Position numbers and translations under genes: made by a program. This document shows, in pieces, positions 33,716 to 44,914 of a stretch of DNA of 64,000 nucleotides. The notes under the pieces were generated by a model. That model made no database searches, was not told the DNA's origin, and saw nothing but the letters and a program-made list of their open reading frames with translations. Every line of letters begins with the position of its first letter. The first letter of the stretch is position 1. This DNA comes from Nageia nagi (taxonomy: Eukaryota > Pinophyta): assembly GCA_050084985.1 (NCBI GenBank), contig JBITNC010000001.1:199206001-199270000 (forward strand), read 5' to 3'.

Positions 33716-35245
33716 ATGAAACCTGCCATTCACAACTACTACACCAGATCTAGCAGTAGAAGAGAGATGGCTTCTGCAAAGAAGAGCAAAAAGACACAAC
33801 ATGATGAGACCCCTTCTAGAGCTGCCCATGATGAGGATCGCCAACCATGGATGAATGAAGTCCTTGATAACGACAATTTCAGAGAGGAGAATGAGGCAGC
33901 AAGAGGCAGAACCACATCGACCGAGAGGAAAAGCCCTACTCCGGATAGAGAGTCCATGCCGGAGAGGAGGTTTAATGAGCTCATTTCGGCCATCCACAAC
34001 ATGATAGGAGCCATCATCACCATGTAGAAATAGATGACGACTGTCAACAGATACATTGGAGGTCAAGAGAAAGGCATGTGAGGCCCCCACGTCCTATCCC
34101 TGATGAAGAAGAGCCACAGGAGAAGGACAGGGTAAAGTTGAAGGAGATCCCATAGTTTGAGAGATAGAGGATCCACTCACCACGGATCCATGGGTCATCC
34201 AGAACGACCCATGAACCCATATTTTTGAGATCTCATTCTCATAATGCTCCGCAAGGGACTAACCCTCTTCTAGGGAGGTTCCTAAATGAGGATGTTGGGA
34301 AGCAGCTCATTATCCCCAAGCCGTCCAAGCCCATGTTTGCCAAGAAGTCAGCTGATGAAGCAAAGAACCGAATCCTCGGCCCTCTGGAGTTGAACCAGAT
34401 TTTCAGAGAGTATTCCATCTTGGATCCAGGCTTGAGGAGGGACATGAACTTCAATGGCTACTTGGATATTTTAGGGCTGAAAGGAGTCAGCTCCCACGAC
34501 ACACATTCCCTGAGCAACTTGTGGGGAGACAAAAGGGATCTATAGTAGAAAATCAACAAGATGCGGGTGACCCTTTATGATGTCAAGAGGATGACAACTA
34601 AGGCTTGTTTGCATCAATTGCAGACTTACTTTACCTTGAATCCAAACATGGTAGAGGAGGATGCAATTCATTTTGCATCATTGCACTTTGAGGGTGATGC
34701 CCTTGAATGGTGGCAGCATGGAGTAATCAGCTAGGATTACTAACACAACTGTCTTTCAATGAGTTTTCCAGAATGTTGGTAAAAAGGTTTGATCGAAAAA
34801 GGGAGAATGACTGCTTCAGGGAATTGATATCTTTGAAACAACAAGGTGCAGTAGATGAGTATGTGTTTGAGTTTCAGAAGGTTGCAATTATGATCCACAA
34901 CATTCCTGAAGAGTAGTTGACATTGCTTTTCATAGAAGGACTAATGGAGCCATTGCAGGGGATGGTCAAGGTATCTTCACCAAGAAACCTTGATGATTCA
35001 ATTAGGGTTGCATACGATTTGGAACCCACCATGAAATCTCTTAAAGGAGGGAAGACATACAAGGGGCAGGCTAGTCGAAAGACATTTGTAGAGAAAGAGG
35101 GGCCTCGCAGGTCCAAACCCTTTCCCTGGCCTTGCACAAATCAATTGGATGCAACTACTCGGAGAAAGTTGAGAAAAGAGGGTAAGTGCTTCTATTGTAA
35201 GAAGACGTGGGAGCCAAGACATTGGTGCCAAGGCAAAGGGTAGGT
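33716..35245 (+). pseudogene. gag of the 32.5-38.1 kb element
   Basis: ATG at 33716 (MKPAIHNYYTRSSSR...). A hydrophilic N-region runs to a stop at 34027; after further stops, the piece at 34225-34545 (FLNEDVGKQLIIPKPSKPMF) is open. The capsid domain at about 34560-34990 has CLHQLQTYFTLN, HFEGDALEWWQHG, NEFSRMLVKRFDRK and GAVDEYVFEFQKV, the classic Retrotrans_gag pattern. It is broken by a frameshift near 34725 and a TAG at about 34914. A basic linker and a zinc knuckle KCFYCKKTWEPRHWCQGKG end at about 35240. The product would be the RNA-packaging coat protein. Several stops and frameshifts make it inactive. Confidence 0.75.
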
Positions 35246-35379
35246 GCATTACATTGAGGTGTTTTTGGATGAGTAGATAGATGATTCAGACTTGGACCTT
35301 GGTATGGACATGCTAGACCAAGAAGCACCTAAGGCAAAAGGCTCATTGGGGAGCATGATTGCATCACTCCATGGGGTGA

Positions 35380-35807
35380 AGAAGTATCTCACATTGAAGG
35401 TAGTGGGGCAAGTAGGTGGCTAGGATGTGATGGTCTTGATTGACCCTTGAGCATCTCACAACTTCATTGATGAGAGTTTTGCAGAGAAGAAGGGCCTCAA
35501 GATCAAGGGGTTTGAGAGATTCAAAGTTTCTAATGCCAATGGGAAACTCACATTGGTGGATCAAATCGTTGAGAGATTTGGAGTCAGATTGCAAAGCTAC
35601 ATGGTGAGGGAAGATTTATATGTCTATCCTTTGAAGGGACATCCTCACATCATTCTGGGCGTGCAATGGTTGTTTGTGTTGGGTGACATTCACACCAACT
35701 ACCAGAAGCTCACAATGAGCTTTGAGATTGGTGGTAAGACCCACACATTGCAAAGAATTCAAGATGATTGCCCACAGGTCACCAACAAAAGATTCGAGGT
35801 GATATAG
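35380..35807 (+). pseudogene. Aspartic protease domain of the 32.5-38.1 kb element
   Basis: After the zinc knuckle the frame shows LTLKVVGQVGG, then VLIDP-stop-ASHNFIDESF, where Asp-Ser-Gly has become Asp-Pro-stop. It continues open from 35553 with VYPLKGHPHIILGVQWLFVLGDI and ends LQRIQDD. This is the retropepsin fold that cuts Gypsy polyproteins. The catalytic triplet is destroyed. No RT follows; the frame ends at 35805-35807. Confidence 0.75.
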
Positions 35808-35829
35808 TGGTGCTAGAAGAAGAAAGAGG

Positions 35830-36345
35830 AAGAAGATGAGCCCATGTTGGACATGGAGGGGCCTTGGCATGAAGCATGGAGCAATGAAGAGCTCCCACAC
35901 CTCATGTTGGACACAAAGGAGTTGTGGCACCTCACGTGGAGCTTGGAGGGGGCTTTAGCACCCTTTGTTGGTCTTGGAGGTGCCTCTGCACCTCACGTGG
36001 GATATTGAGGAGGCTTGGTGTTGGACGTTGGGCTTGAGAGGACTCTTGCACCCCACATTGGGCTTGGGGAAGTTTTACACCTCACATGGGAGATTAAGGG
36101 GCTTCAGTATCTAATGATGAGCATGAAGGAGTTTGGGCACCTCACGTTGGGATTGGTGAGGCTTGGGCACCCAACGATTGGCTTGATAGAGTGCTGGCAT
36201 CCCACGTTGGACCTGGGTAGGCTTGGACATGTGTCATTGGGCTTGAAGACAATTTGGTTCCCCACATTGGAAATCAGGGAGGATTTGGACTCCATGTTGG
36301 CAGTTGGGAGAGTTTGGGACCCAACGTTGAGCTTGGGGAAGGCTT
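35830..36345 (+). repeat. Minisatellite-like region in element 3' part
   Basis: About 14 irregular copies of a 33-36 bp unit with consensus GCTTGGG(A/C)ACC(T/C)CACGTTGGG. It is open from 36015 to 36353 as a degenerate GHPTLGL-type 11-12 residue repeat, probably by chance of unit length. The same CCCACGTTGG phrase repeats inside the element's own LTRs. Confidence 0.7.
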
Positions 36346-36568
36346 GGCCATAGCCATGGAGTAGAGGCTCCTCTTGTTTTTACTCATGCATGATTTAGTT
36401 TATGTTTTTGCAGGCATATCTTCCAAGAGGCTTTCATATGCACACTACTACAAAGGCTTGGCCATAGCAATGGAGCAGAGGCTCCTCCTGTTTTTACTCA
36501 TGCATGATTTAGTTGATGTTTTTACAGGCATATCTTCCAGGAGGCTTTCGTATGCATAGCACTACAAC
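36341..36568 (+). repeat. 114-bp direct tandem duplication
   Basis: Copies at 36341-36454 and 36455-36568, both starting GGCTTGGCCATAGC and running through 'actcatgcatgatttagtt-atgtttttgcaggcatatcttcca'. They differ at a few bases. The region lies between the minisatellite and the polypurine tract. Confidence 0.8.
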
Positions 36569-36870
36569 TAGATGCATAGCATGGATGGATGCATCAACAT
36601 CCTTACATGCACTTCCATGTTTTTCGAGGATAATGGCACCAGAATTCTTGCAAGCATCTTGGAACTTGATGTGGAGTGATGACAACATATCAGAATTTTT
36701 GCATGCAATGTTGATACATGAGGAGGCAGCTTCAATGTTTCATATAGGACCTTCACCATGGAGGAGGCTTATTGAAGTTGCATTCCACTCCAGCAGATTG
36801 CAATCAACAAGGCTAAAAGATTCTTGACAATATGCTGCAACATTCTACCATTTCTTGAGGGCAAGCAATT
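36569..36870 (+). other. Element 3' region, no gene seen
   Basis: Open for about 100 codons (36513-36827) with no recognisable motif. It leads into CTTGAGGGCAAGCAATTTG before the polypurine tract. Confidence 0.35.
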
Positions 36871-36885
36871 TGAGAGGGGAGGCTT
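36871..36885 (+). other. Polypurine tract
   Basis: TGAGAGGGGAGGCTT immediately upstream of the 3' LTR, after the CTTGAGGGCAAGCAA phrase shared with the L2 elements. Confidence 0.75.
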
Positions 36886-38088
36886 TATGACATCCCCCTT
36901 TGATTATTGTACTTAATTCTGGAATCCACCGGATTCCCTCTTTGTATATATTTAATTATTAATTATGCTTTATTAGTTAGGACTTGGGATAGAATATATA
37001 AATGTCTGTTGGATTGTGAGCCCCAAGTGAGACTTCTCCCTCCCACGTGTAGTTTAGTATAATTTAATGTACATGGAGATCCCAAAACATGATTATGGAA
37101 ATCCCAAGGCTTATTTAGCATTTAGAGCATGGATAGTCACTTAATGGCCCCAACGTTGAGATTGGGAGCACTTGTACACATGCGCCAACCTTGGGGAGAC
37201 TTCTAGACCTCCACATTGGCCCATGACACCCACATATGCCCCCTAGACGCCCACACATGCCTCCTTGACCCACACATGCATTCTTAGGCCCATGTTGAGC
37301 TTGAGGACCCACGTGGAGCATGATGGAGGCCCACATACCCACGTTGGACATGCAATGACTCCTAGTTGCCATCGTTGGGATTTGAGGGGCTGGGTGATGA
37401 CTTTGAGGTGAGATCCAGATCTAGTGTGTGCTATATTAGCCCTTGGAGCATCATTGTTCGATATACAAATTTGATAATATTACTCATACTATCAAGTGGA
37501 CAGAAGTCTTGGTGCAACGTCAAGCAATATCCCTAGGTGCAACATCTAGGAGGGTTAACAGGCTAAGGGATCCTATTGATCTACGACTTTGGTGTAACAC
37601 CTTAGTCCATCCGGTGGCATTCCAAGGTCACACTTCTACCATTCAGTTGGTCACCAAGGTTTGGGGAGATCTCCTTTGGTGGAGGGGATTCACATTCTGA
37701 GTGAGGTTGCCCCATTCAGTGTTCTGTCCGTCTAGCAGTGATCATATTCGTTGTGCCCTAGTTGGTTCCTTGGAGGCCAACGTTGAGCCTTGTGGGCCTG
37801 GTATTGTATCAATATTCATTTTGTCTTCAATACAATCCATGGGCTATTGGATCTCATTATTGTGTTATGCATACTTGTGTATTGGCATTGTTGGATTACT
37901 TTTGCATGTGTATGATTGTATAAGCCATACATTGGCGTTGTAAGGTGTTGCATACTTGTATCTACTATTCTAGGCCATACATTGGCATTATTGCATTGCT
38001 TGAGCTTTATCTAGATGACCTAGGTCCGTTGGAGTATACTTGTGTGTTTTGATTTAATTGTACTTGAATTTGTTTTTAGGATTTTACA
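36886..38088 (+). repeat. 3' LTR (family L1)
   Basis: Starts TATGACATCCCCC (the first TG mutated to TA) and ends GGATTTTACA. It is collinear with 32478-33681, with scattered substitutions and small indels. TTGTA follows at 38089. Confidence 0.9.
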
Positions 38089-38093
38089 TTGTA

Positions 38094-38640
38094 GAGCACA
38101 TAGCTATCACATCTGTGACAACAAGCCTGCAGATTGTTAGATTCCTTTGAAAGTGCATCTTGGGTAGTCTTTCAAACTTAATACATCTATTCAACAGATT
38201 GTAAAGGTGCTTTGGTGTTGAATGGTGCCATAGGGAGATACCCAACGTGAAAGGAGAGACCTGCTGCAGATAAGTCTCCAATTATGAACTGGAGATAATC
38301 GATTTGTTGTCTTTTGCTAGAAAGTGATGTGAACGATTTGTGAGTAGTGCAATGAAGGAGGAAGTGCACCATTGGTTTGGGTGTGTTTGTGAGGCAAACT
38401 ATTCTTGGAACCCCCTCATGGTTGCCAGTTGGGTAAACTTTTAAAGTCTCCTCCATCCACCTAGCGGCTATGAATAAAAAGCTTGATTGTAGCCAACTTA
38501 TAGCTAACTCGAAGCCGTACTACGACACAAGGAGACTACAAGTGATATTTGAACTTGAGACCTCCCAAAGGCAAATCCAAGTACTTAACCATCATGATAT
38601 CCTCTTGGGGATAGGAGGAAGTGCACCATTCACCTAAAGG
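38094..38640. other. Spacer, no gene seen
   Basis: 547 bp between the L1 element and the copia gag fragment. No frame, LTR end or repeat I can assign. Confidence 0.4.
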
Positions 38641-38970
38641 ATGTGCATTCATTGCCCAGAGCTTCCATTCACTCTTGGAGGTTTTTCATGGAAATTGCTC
38701 CTCTCGCATTCAATTAGTTGATTGAACAATGTTGCCTTGAGTATTTTCTTTTTGAAGCACAATGGCATCATGTTCAGTGCCATGTACGTGATTCCAAAGA
38801 TGTTGTTGATGCCTAGAAAAAACTGTACCAAATTTTTGAGTCCAAGAATCATAATCAAATCCTTCATCTTCAAGGACAACTTCATAGTTTGAAGTTTAAA
38901 GGTGGCGAAAAGTTGGAGCCTTTTCTTTGTTGAGTTGTGATACTTCGTGCTTCTCTTCAAGCATTAGAAG
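38640..38970 (+). pseudogene. Copia gag fragment, left of hAT insertion
   Basis: The plus strand gives a degenerate capsid region (VVDAWKKLYQIF near 38785-38835) in several frames. It continues 'gtgcttctcttcaagcattagaag' and, past the hAT element, 'tgaaggttaaagacaaactcctc'. Together these parallel the gag at 25520-25600 (minus strand), which is uninterrupted there and so is an empty-site comparison. Bases 38963-38970 are the hAT target duplication ATTAGAAG. Confidence 0.55.
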
Positions 38971-41900
38971 CATAGTTAAAAAAATCGGAATCGATTGGTT
39001 GCTAGATTCTAATTTTTTCAAAAATCGTATAAAATTAGCAAAAAAATCTGATAAAATCGGCAAAAAATCGGAATGGAGAAAAAATGTAGGAATTTCTCCT
39101 ATTTGATATTAAAACAAATCAATTTTAGCTAAATCTGAATATTGCACATCAAATAGACAACATTCCATATAGAATAACACATAAAATATCCAACATTGCA
39201 TATCAAAGAAATTGTAGAGTTTGATATTACATATCGAATGTCAAGCGTCAAGGATCAAAAACATTAAAGATTTTCAAGGTGACATAACAAAATCTGAATC
39301 ACAAGATTCATCATCTAGTGACTACTACTACAACATTGCTATGAGCTATCATCCATGTTTTGCCTTTCGCAATCTCTCTTTTGCAACCTTGGACCTAGTT
39401 GTTATTAGAGGTTCATCATCATCAATATCATCTTCAAGATCAACTCCTCTATGTGATGGCCCTGCTACTAATATATCCCCTTGGGCCCTTTCTGCTTCCA
39501 TTGCCACCCTTTCAACTTCCTCTCCCATTGCAGTAGCTTGTTCTTCCATCCTTTGAAACTCTTCAAAGGTGAAATCAAAATCCTGAGGTTGTAAAATCAA
39601 AATGCATTGCCCATCAAAAGTTGATAAACTATATTCAAAATCAAATTCAATAGCTAATCTATAAGTTGAAAATTGAAATCAAAATCTTTAACGGTCTAAC
39701 CTCTTCAGGCACATCCTTCAACCGTGAAGCCCACACATCACTTGCATCAATCTCATCCAACTCTATCACGTCATTACTTGTTCCTTCAATTTGTCTATGA
39801 CGGAGGCGAAGGTTGTAATGCACAAAAACCAAATTATTCAAATGCTCATGGGTGAGCCTATTGCGCTTCTTTGAATGAATTTGCTCAAAAATGCTCCAGT
39901 TTCGCTCACACTTAGAAGAACTAGCTGGTTGGGATAAGATTTTTATGGCCACTTTTGGAAGATTTGGCGTATTACCGCCATAATCCTCCCACCATAGATC
40001 TAAAAAAAACACCAGGAAAAACAAATAAGATATGCATTTTTCAAGATGTTACTAATTGGGAAATTCACTTTAAAAAGATTAAAAATGCATTTTGTTACCT
40101 AGAGCTAGAGTTGTGCTTGATTCTATACATTCTGGGGATGAGAACAAGTAGCCTTGTGCTTTCTTGTAATCTTGAAGCTCTACTCTGAAAATTTTGGTCC
40201 TAATTTCCTTATCTGTTACCAAATGGTTAATAGCCTTGTGGAGACCTACAAAATTTAAATATCCATCAAAATCCAATATATTCAAATTCAATAGGTTAAG
40301 TTGAAAATTGAAGCTAAAATCCTCAAAGTTGATTAATATTTACTTGTGGATATCTGCGTTAATCTCCCCGTTCAATGGATCAAAATTGTTTGCATAGAAG
40401 AACTTGGGGTTCCAGTAAATCCCCGCTCCATGTAGAGGCTTATGCAATTGAGTATTCCACCTACAATCAACCATGTCCCAAATGTATTAAAATCTTGATG
40501 CTTGATGATCGAAAAAAAACAGATATGGCCTCCTTTGCCTTATCCATTGCCTCATACATGTACCCCATGGATGGCTTCTCTGAGTCCATAAAGCGAAGCA
40601 CCCTCACTAAGGGCTCTGTAATCTGCAAAGTGAATTATCAATTATACAACTAAATTAATAACAATTTTAATGAATTAAATTTTAATTAATTCAATATGGA
40701 ATGATTCGGAATTTTGGATAGTACAAAAGTGGAAAAGTTGAAAATTGAAATAGAATTATACCCTCAAAATTTGAAGTGCATCTGTCTAATAATCATCATC
40801 AAAGATACAATTAACGATATTCTTGCCCTCTGGTTCACGTGCATATCTCGACTCCATTCACTTGTTGCTCACATACATTTTTTTCAATGCAATTTGAGTA
40901 TTAAAAATACTTTGCAATGTAAGAAATGATGTTGCAAATCGTGAGGTGGCTGCATGCAAAATTCATAAATTTAATTTAATGAAAAATAAAAATAAAAAAA
41001 GACATAAATGCAATAAATTGAAAGTTGGGAAATAATTAAAAATTTACTAGGACGTATTAGACCCTTTCCATTTGTGAAATTTGTCTTCATCAAATGGAGG
41101 ACCCAAGCGTGATTGTAGATATATTTGATGATATTCTTTGCTGTTTCCACAATCTCTTTTATCCAATCTACACTTCCAATGCCCTCAAGAAGTAAGTCAA
41201 TGACATGTGCAGCACAAGGAGTCCAAAAAATGGTAGAGTATTCTTTTTCAATCCTCTCCCTTTCTTCAACGTATGCAGAAGCGTTATCTGTGATAACCTA
41301 CAATGTGCACAACATAAAATTTAAAGTTAAGTTTTAAACTTAGATGAATTAAATTTTAATTATTAAAAAATTAAATCAAAAAATGATAACGTGCACAAAA
41401 TGCATCAAAACGAAATAGATAGAAAATAATATACCTGCACGACGTTCTTAGCCCCCACCTCCTCGATGACTATTTGCAGCTGCCCAAATAAATAATCGCT
41501 ATTTTTTATTTCACCTGATGCATCCACTAACTTCAAGAATACCAGACCTCCTGAAAAAGCAGCAAAAAAGTTCAACAAAGTTCTCCCTTGTGTGTCGGTC
41601 CAACTATCGCTAAGAATGTTGCAGCCCTTTCTTCTCCAAATCTTCTTTTGCTCATCAATAACCCTCTTGCAGTCTAAAACAACCACATCCAGCATAGAAC
41701 CTCTCAAATCACTGTAAGTTGGTGCTTTGAATTCAACACGACAAGTAGCAATAGCTTTAACCATGTACTCCCAATATGGCGAGTTCGCCACATTGAAGGA
41801 AAGATTAGAGTAATACCAAAAATTTGCAATTGCCTTTCTGGCTTCATCAAACTTATCCTTATTCCATGATTGATTGAGTGTGGTTTGGCCACCAAAAGAT

Positions 41901-42835
41901 GCAAAAAAATCACACCTCATTGCATTACTAGAGCCTGCTGGATTCCTCATTTTGTTGGTGGGGGTTTGCTTTGCAATTGCAGTTGTAGCTGCACTTGTTG
42001 CACTATCACTAGCATTGCCCTCTTCAAAGAAATGGCCCTAGGTAGAACCTGCCCTTGAAAACCCTGGAGGTGGAGGTGGAAACCCTCTGGCAATTTCTGT
42101 TTTTGTTCTTTTCTTTGCCTGCTTCTTTGCAGACTTGGCTTTGCCTTTGGACATATTGATCCACCTTAGGGCAAGGTCTAATATTATTGCCAGCCATTCT
42201 TGCTAAGTGAAATTTCATTCTGTAAACACCTCCACCAATAGGTTCCCTACAAAAATTGCAAATATGAGTGCTTGCTGTTTCAGTCTTTGTGACATATGGC
42301 AAGCAGCATCTGTCCTATCTTTCTTACGGCCTAAAGAACTCATACTTGCAGCTGCAAAATCAAACAAAAAAAGAAAAAAACAAATAGCTGAAGCCTTTGA
42401 GAGAATGAAAAACACCCATCAAAACTCACAAAACATTGGAAAGTTGGAAACTTACTTGGAATCTCTTCAAATTTGTTGAAAATGGTGTTAGCTCAGCTCT
42501 AGAATGCAAAAAAAAAATGAAATGAATGAGTTTTTTGATGACTTAAACCCCTCTACCCACGCCCAAGACGACTAGACAATTTTTTGCCGATTTTTTAATT
42601 AGGAATTGTGATTTTTTACAGAATTGAATCAGACAAAAAATTGGATTTACTCCTGAAAAATCATCGGCCGATTTTTTTCGAAAAAATTGCGCTTTTTTTT
42701 GTCTAAAAAATCGCAAATCGGAATCGGAGAAAATCAGATACACTTTTTTGAAAAAAATCGGATCCGATTTGAATTGGATTGTTTGCTTGGCCGATTCCAA
42801 TTTTATCCGATTCCGATTTGATTTTTACAACTATG
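38971..42835 (-). mobile_element. hAT transposon, near-complete, TSD ATTAGAAG
   Basis: 3,865 bp with a perfect 8-bp duplication ATTAGAAG at 38963-38970 and 42836-42843. Ends are CATAGTTAAAAAAATCGG on the left and, as complement, CATAGTTGTAAAAATC on the right. Subterminal regions (38985-39075 and 42580-42800) are packed with AAAATCGG-type motifs on both strands, typical of transposase-binding arrays in hAT elements. The minus strand encodes a DUF659/hAT-type transposase in at least seven exons. It is nested in copia gag. Confidence 0.93.
39349..42415 (-). pseudogene. hAT transposase (BED finger, DUF659, hATC), multi-exon
   Basis: In minus-strand order: a BED-type zinc finger with HICNFCREPIGGG and MKFHLARMAG (42024-42302); the DUF659/RNase H-like domain with WYYSNLSFNVANSPYW and ILSDSWTDTQGRTLLNF (41405-41950); after an intron, VITDNASAYVEE, FWTPCAAHVIDLLLEGIG and FIYNH-like sequence (about 41080-41310); RFATSFLTLQSI (about 40860-40950); a segment matching the family's LH.PLHAAG..LNP region (about 40350-40470); HKAINHLVTDKEI (40079-40291); and the dimerisation domain WWEDYGG, SSSKCERNWSIF, HSKKRNRLTHEHL (39659-40024), then an acidic tail (39349-39600). 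Splice sites are visible (such as donor GTATAT at 41432). A Trp-to-TGA stop near 40852 and a frameshift before the BED finger suggest inactivity. Confidence 0.85.
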
Positions 42836-42843
42836 ATTAGAAG

Positions 42844-43948
42844 TGAAGGTTAAAGACAAACTCCTCATACCATTGTCTTGAGAGCTCTTTAGATAATTAT
42901 CGCATTTTTTTGACTTATTTGAATATTGCCAAACACAAGACAAACTTTGAAGAATTGGTGAATATGCTGCAACAAGAAGAAGCATATCATGAGAATTCCA
43001 ATGAAGAGGAGCATGCAATGGTGTTCTTTCAAAAAGGCAGGCAACAATCTTTCCAACATAAGGGAAAAGACAAGTATCATGCTTTCAACAAGTACTCAAA
43101 AAGTTTCTTGATTTGTGGCAAGGAAGGGCATGAACTCCAATAGTGTTGGTATAATTCTTTTGGATCTTTTAAAAATTCCGAACAAAAGGGACCATCTCAC
43201 AAGCCCAAAAGAGACTGAAGAGAAAAGATCCCAAGGAAAGAAACAAGGCAATGTTTCTAATGTTGAAGAAGAAGCTGAGCCTGAATACTTTGCTCTTGCC
43301 CATCAAGAGCTTCCATCCATTACATCTACTTGGTATGTAGATTTAGGTGCTACGAAGCACATGAATGGCTGAAAGGAATGGTTTGTTTCTTTGGAAGAGA
43401 AATCCTATCCTAGCCAAGTTTAATTGGGGGATGACACACCTTATGCTATTTAGGGCAATAATGATTTACAAATCCGTCTTGGAAAGCACAATTGTAAGAT
43501 CAAGGAAGTCTTGTATGTACCAAGACTTAAAAAGAATCTCTTGTCTATTGATCAAATGTTGGATCACAACTTGAGAGTGAAATTTGTCACTTTGGATGGT
43601 AAAAAATGTTGTCTCATTCGAGATAAGCTCAGGGATTCTCGGATTGTGGCTAAGACAGTATGAGTTGGAAAGATGTTTTTACGTGATGTTGTGGCTTCCA
43701 ACAATCAAGCACTCACAGTTAGTGTTGTCAATATTACAACTCTTTGGCATCATCGCTATGGCCACATGAATTGCAACTATCTTCTCACATTGCGAAAGAG
43801 ACAAATGGTTTGTGGTCTTCCATTACTTGTCTCACCTCCCACTATTTGTTCTACTTGTGTTATGGGAAAACAACATTGGATTCCTTTTGAAGCTAGCACA
43901 CATCATGCTAAGGGACCACTTGATGTGGTTCATTTCGATCTATGCGAA
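42844..43948 (+). pseudogene. Copia gag/protease/pre-integrase fragment
   Basis: Continuation of the 38640 fragment. Gag end (NFEELVNMLQQEEAYH, 42940-43000); a copia zinc knuckle, here ICGKEGHELQ with its Cys pattern damaged (43108-43142); a linker with PEYFALAHQELPSI; protease with WYVDLGATKHMNG (43331-43372; D-L-G instead of D-S-G); the VLYVPRLKKNLLSIDQM region (43505-43560); and a GAG-pre-integrase domain with LWHHRYGHMNCNYL and CSTCVMGKQHWIPF (43740-43890). Several frameshifts. At DLCEF the coding stops at the start of an L2-type LTR fragment, so RT and integrase core are absent. Confidence 0.75.
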
Positions 43949-44231
43949 TTTAATGTCCCCAGTTTGGGACATCTATACATCAGCCCTCATTCCTATTCAT
44001 TGTGACCTTTAATACTTATCCTAGGAGTGATTTATTTGTCAAATTATTTATCTGTTATATTCATATTTGTACCTCAAGGGCAGCGCCTAAAAAGGGCCAT
44101 TATGATGAATTATAACCCTACGTCCAAGTCGACCATGTTAAGGAGGTTTGGGAGCCACTTAAACTTTATTATTTCCCCCTCCTAGTCGGCTTCCTTTGGT
44201 GTAACGGCTTCACCTACTCCCGACTTCACCA
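43949..44231 (+). mobile_element. 5' part of an L2-family LTR
   Basis: TTTAATGTCCCCAGTTTGGG, then 'cctcattcctattcattgtgacctttaatacttatcctaggag' and 'aagtcgaccatgtt', collinear with the first ~270 bp of 12523-13501. It ends abruptly at about 44231, where an oppositely oriented L1 LTR begins. Confidence 0.7.
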
Positions 44232-44914
44232 ATGAATATCCTCAATGTTGGATGGACGGAACATTGAATGGGACAGCCTCACTCCCTCAGAATCTGAATC
44301 CTCTCCATCGAAGGAGCTCTCTCCAAACCTTGGCGACCAATTGAATGGTAGAAGTGTGACCTTGGAATACCACCGGATGGGCTAGGGTGCTACACCAAAG
44401 CAATAGATTAACAATATCCCTCAGCCTGTCAACTCTCCTAGATGCAGCACCTAGGGATATTGCTTGACGCTTCGCTAATACTTCTGTCCTTTGGACAGTA
44501 AGTGTATGATCAATAATCTGTATATCCAACAATGATGCTCCAAGGGCTAATGTAGCTTTCATGGATCTGTATCTCACCTCAAGTCATCACCCAGTCCCCT
44601 CAAACCTCAATGATGGTACCTAGGAGTCATTCCAGGCCCAACGTGGGTATCTGGGCCTCCCTCATGCTCCAAGTGGGTCTAAGAATGCATGTGTGGGTCA
44701 AGGAGGCATGCGTGGGCATCTAATGGGGCAACGTGGGTGTCATGGGCCAACGTGGGCGTCATGGGCCAACGTGGACGTCTAGAAGTCTCCCCAAGTGCTA
44801 AGTCTTCTATCCCAAGTTCTAACTAATAAAACATAATTAATAATTAAATATGTACAAAGAGGAAATCCGTTGGATTCCAATATTCAAGTACAATAATCAA
44901 AAAGGAATGTCACA
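44232..44914 (-). mobile_element. L1-family LTR fragment, minus strand
   Basis: Collinear with the complement of 205-1389. Its LTR start, TGTGACATTCC, lies at 44914 on the minus strand. The 3' ~500 bp of the LTR is missing at the 44231 junction. ORF 44287-44577 is a shadow. Confidence 0.75.

Larger units (their letters stand above)
32478..38088 (+). mobile_element. Complete LTR element with gag and protease only, TSD TTGTA
   Basis: 5,611 bp: 5' LTR 32478-33681 (1,204 bp), primer site 33683-33698, gag and protease remnants 33716-35805, a repeat-rich 3' region 35810-36870, a polypurine tract, and 3' LTR 36886-38088 (1,203 bp). TTGTA is present at 32473-32477 and 38089-38093. The LTRs differ visibly (roughly 10% by eye), so the insertion is old. 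The internal region is only 3.2 kb and has no RT, RNase H or integrase, nor space for a normal pol. This is the plan of a non-autonomous, gag-bearing terminal-repeat element. It is the reference for the L1 LTRs at 205, 3372, 31354 and 44232. Confidence 0.92.
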
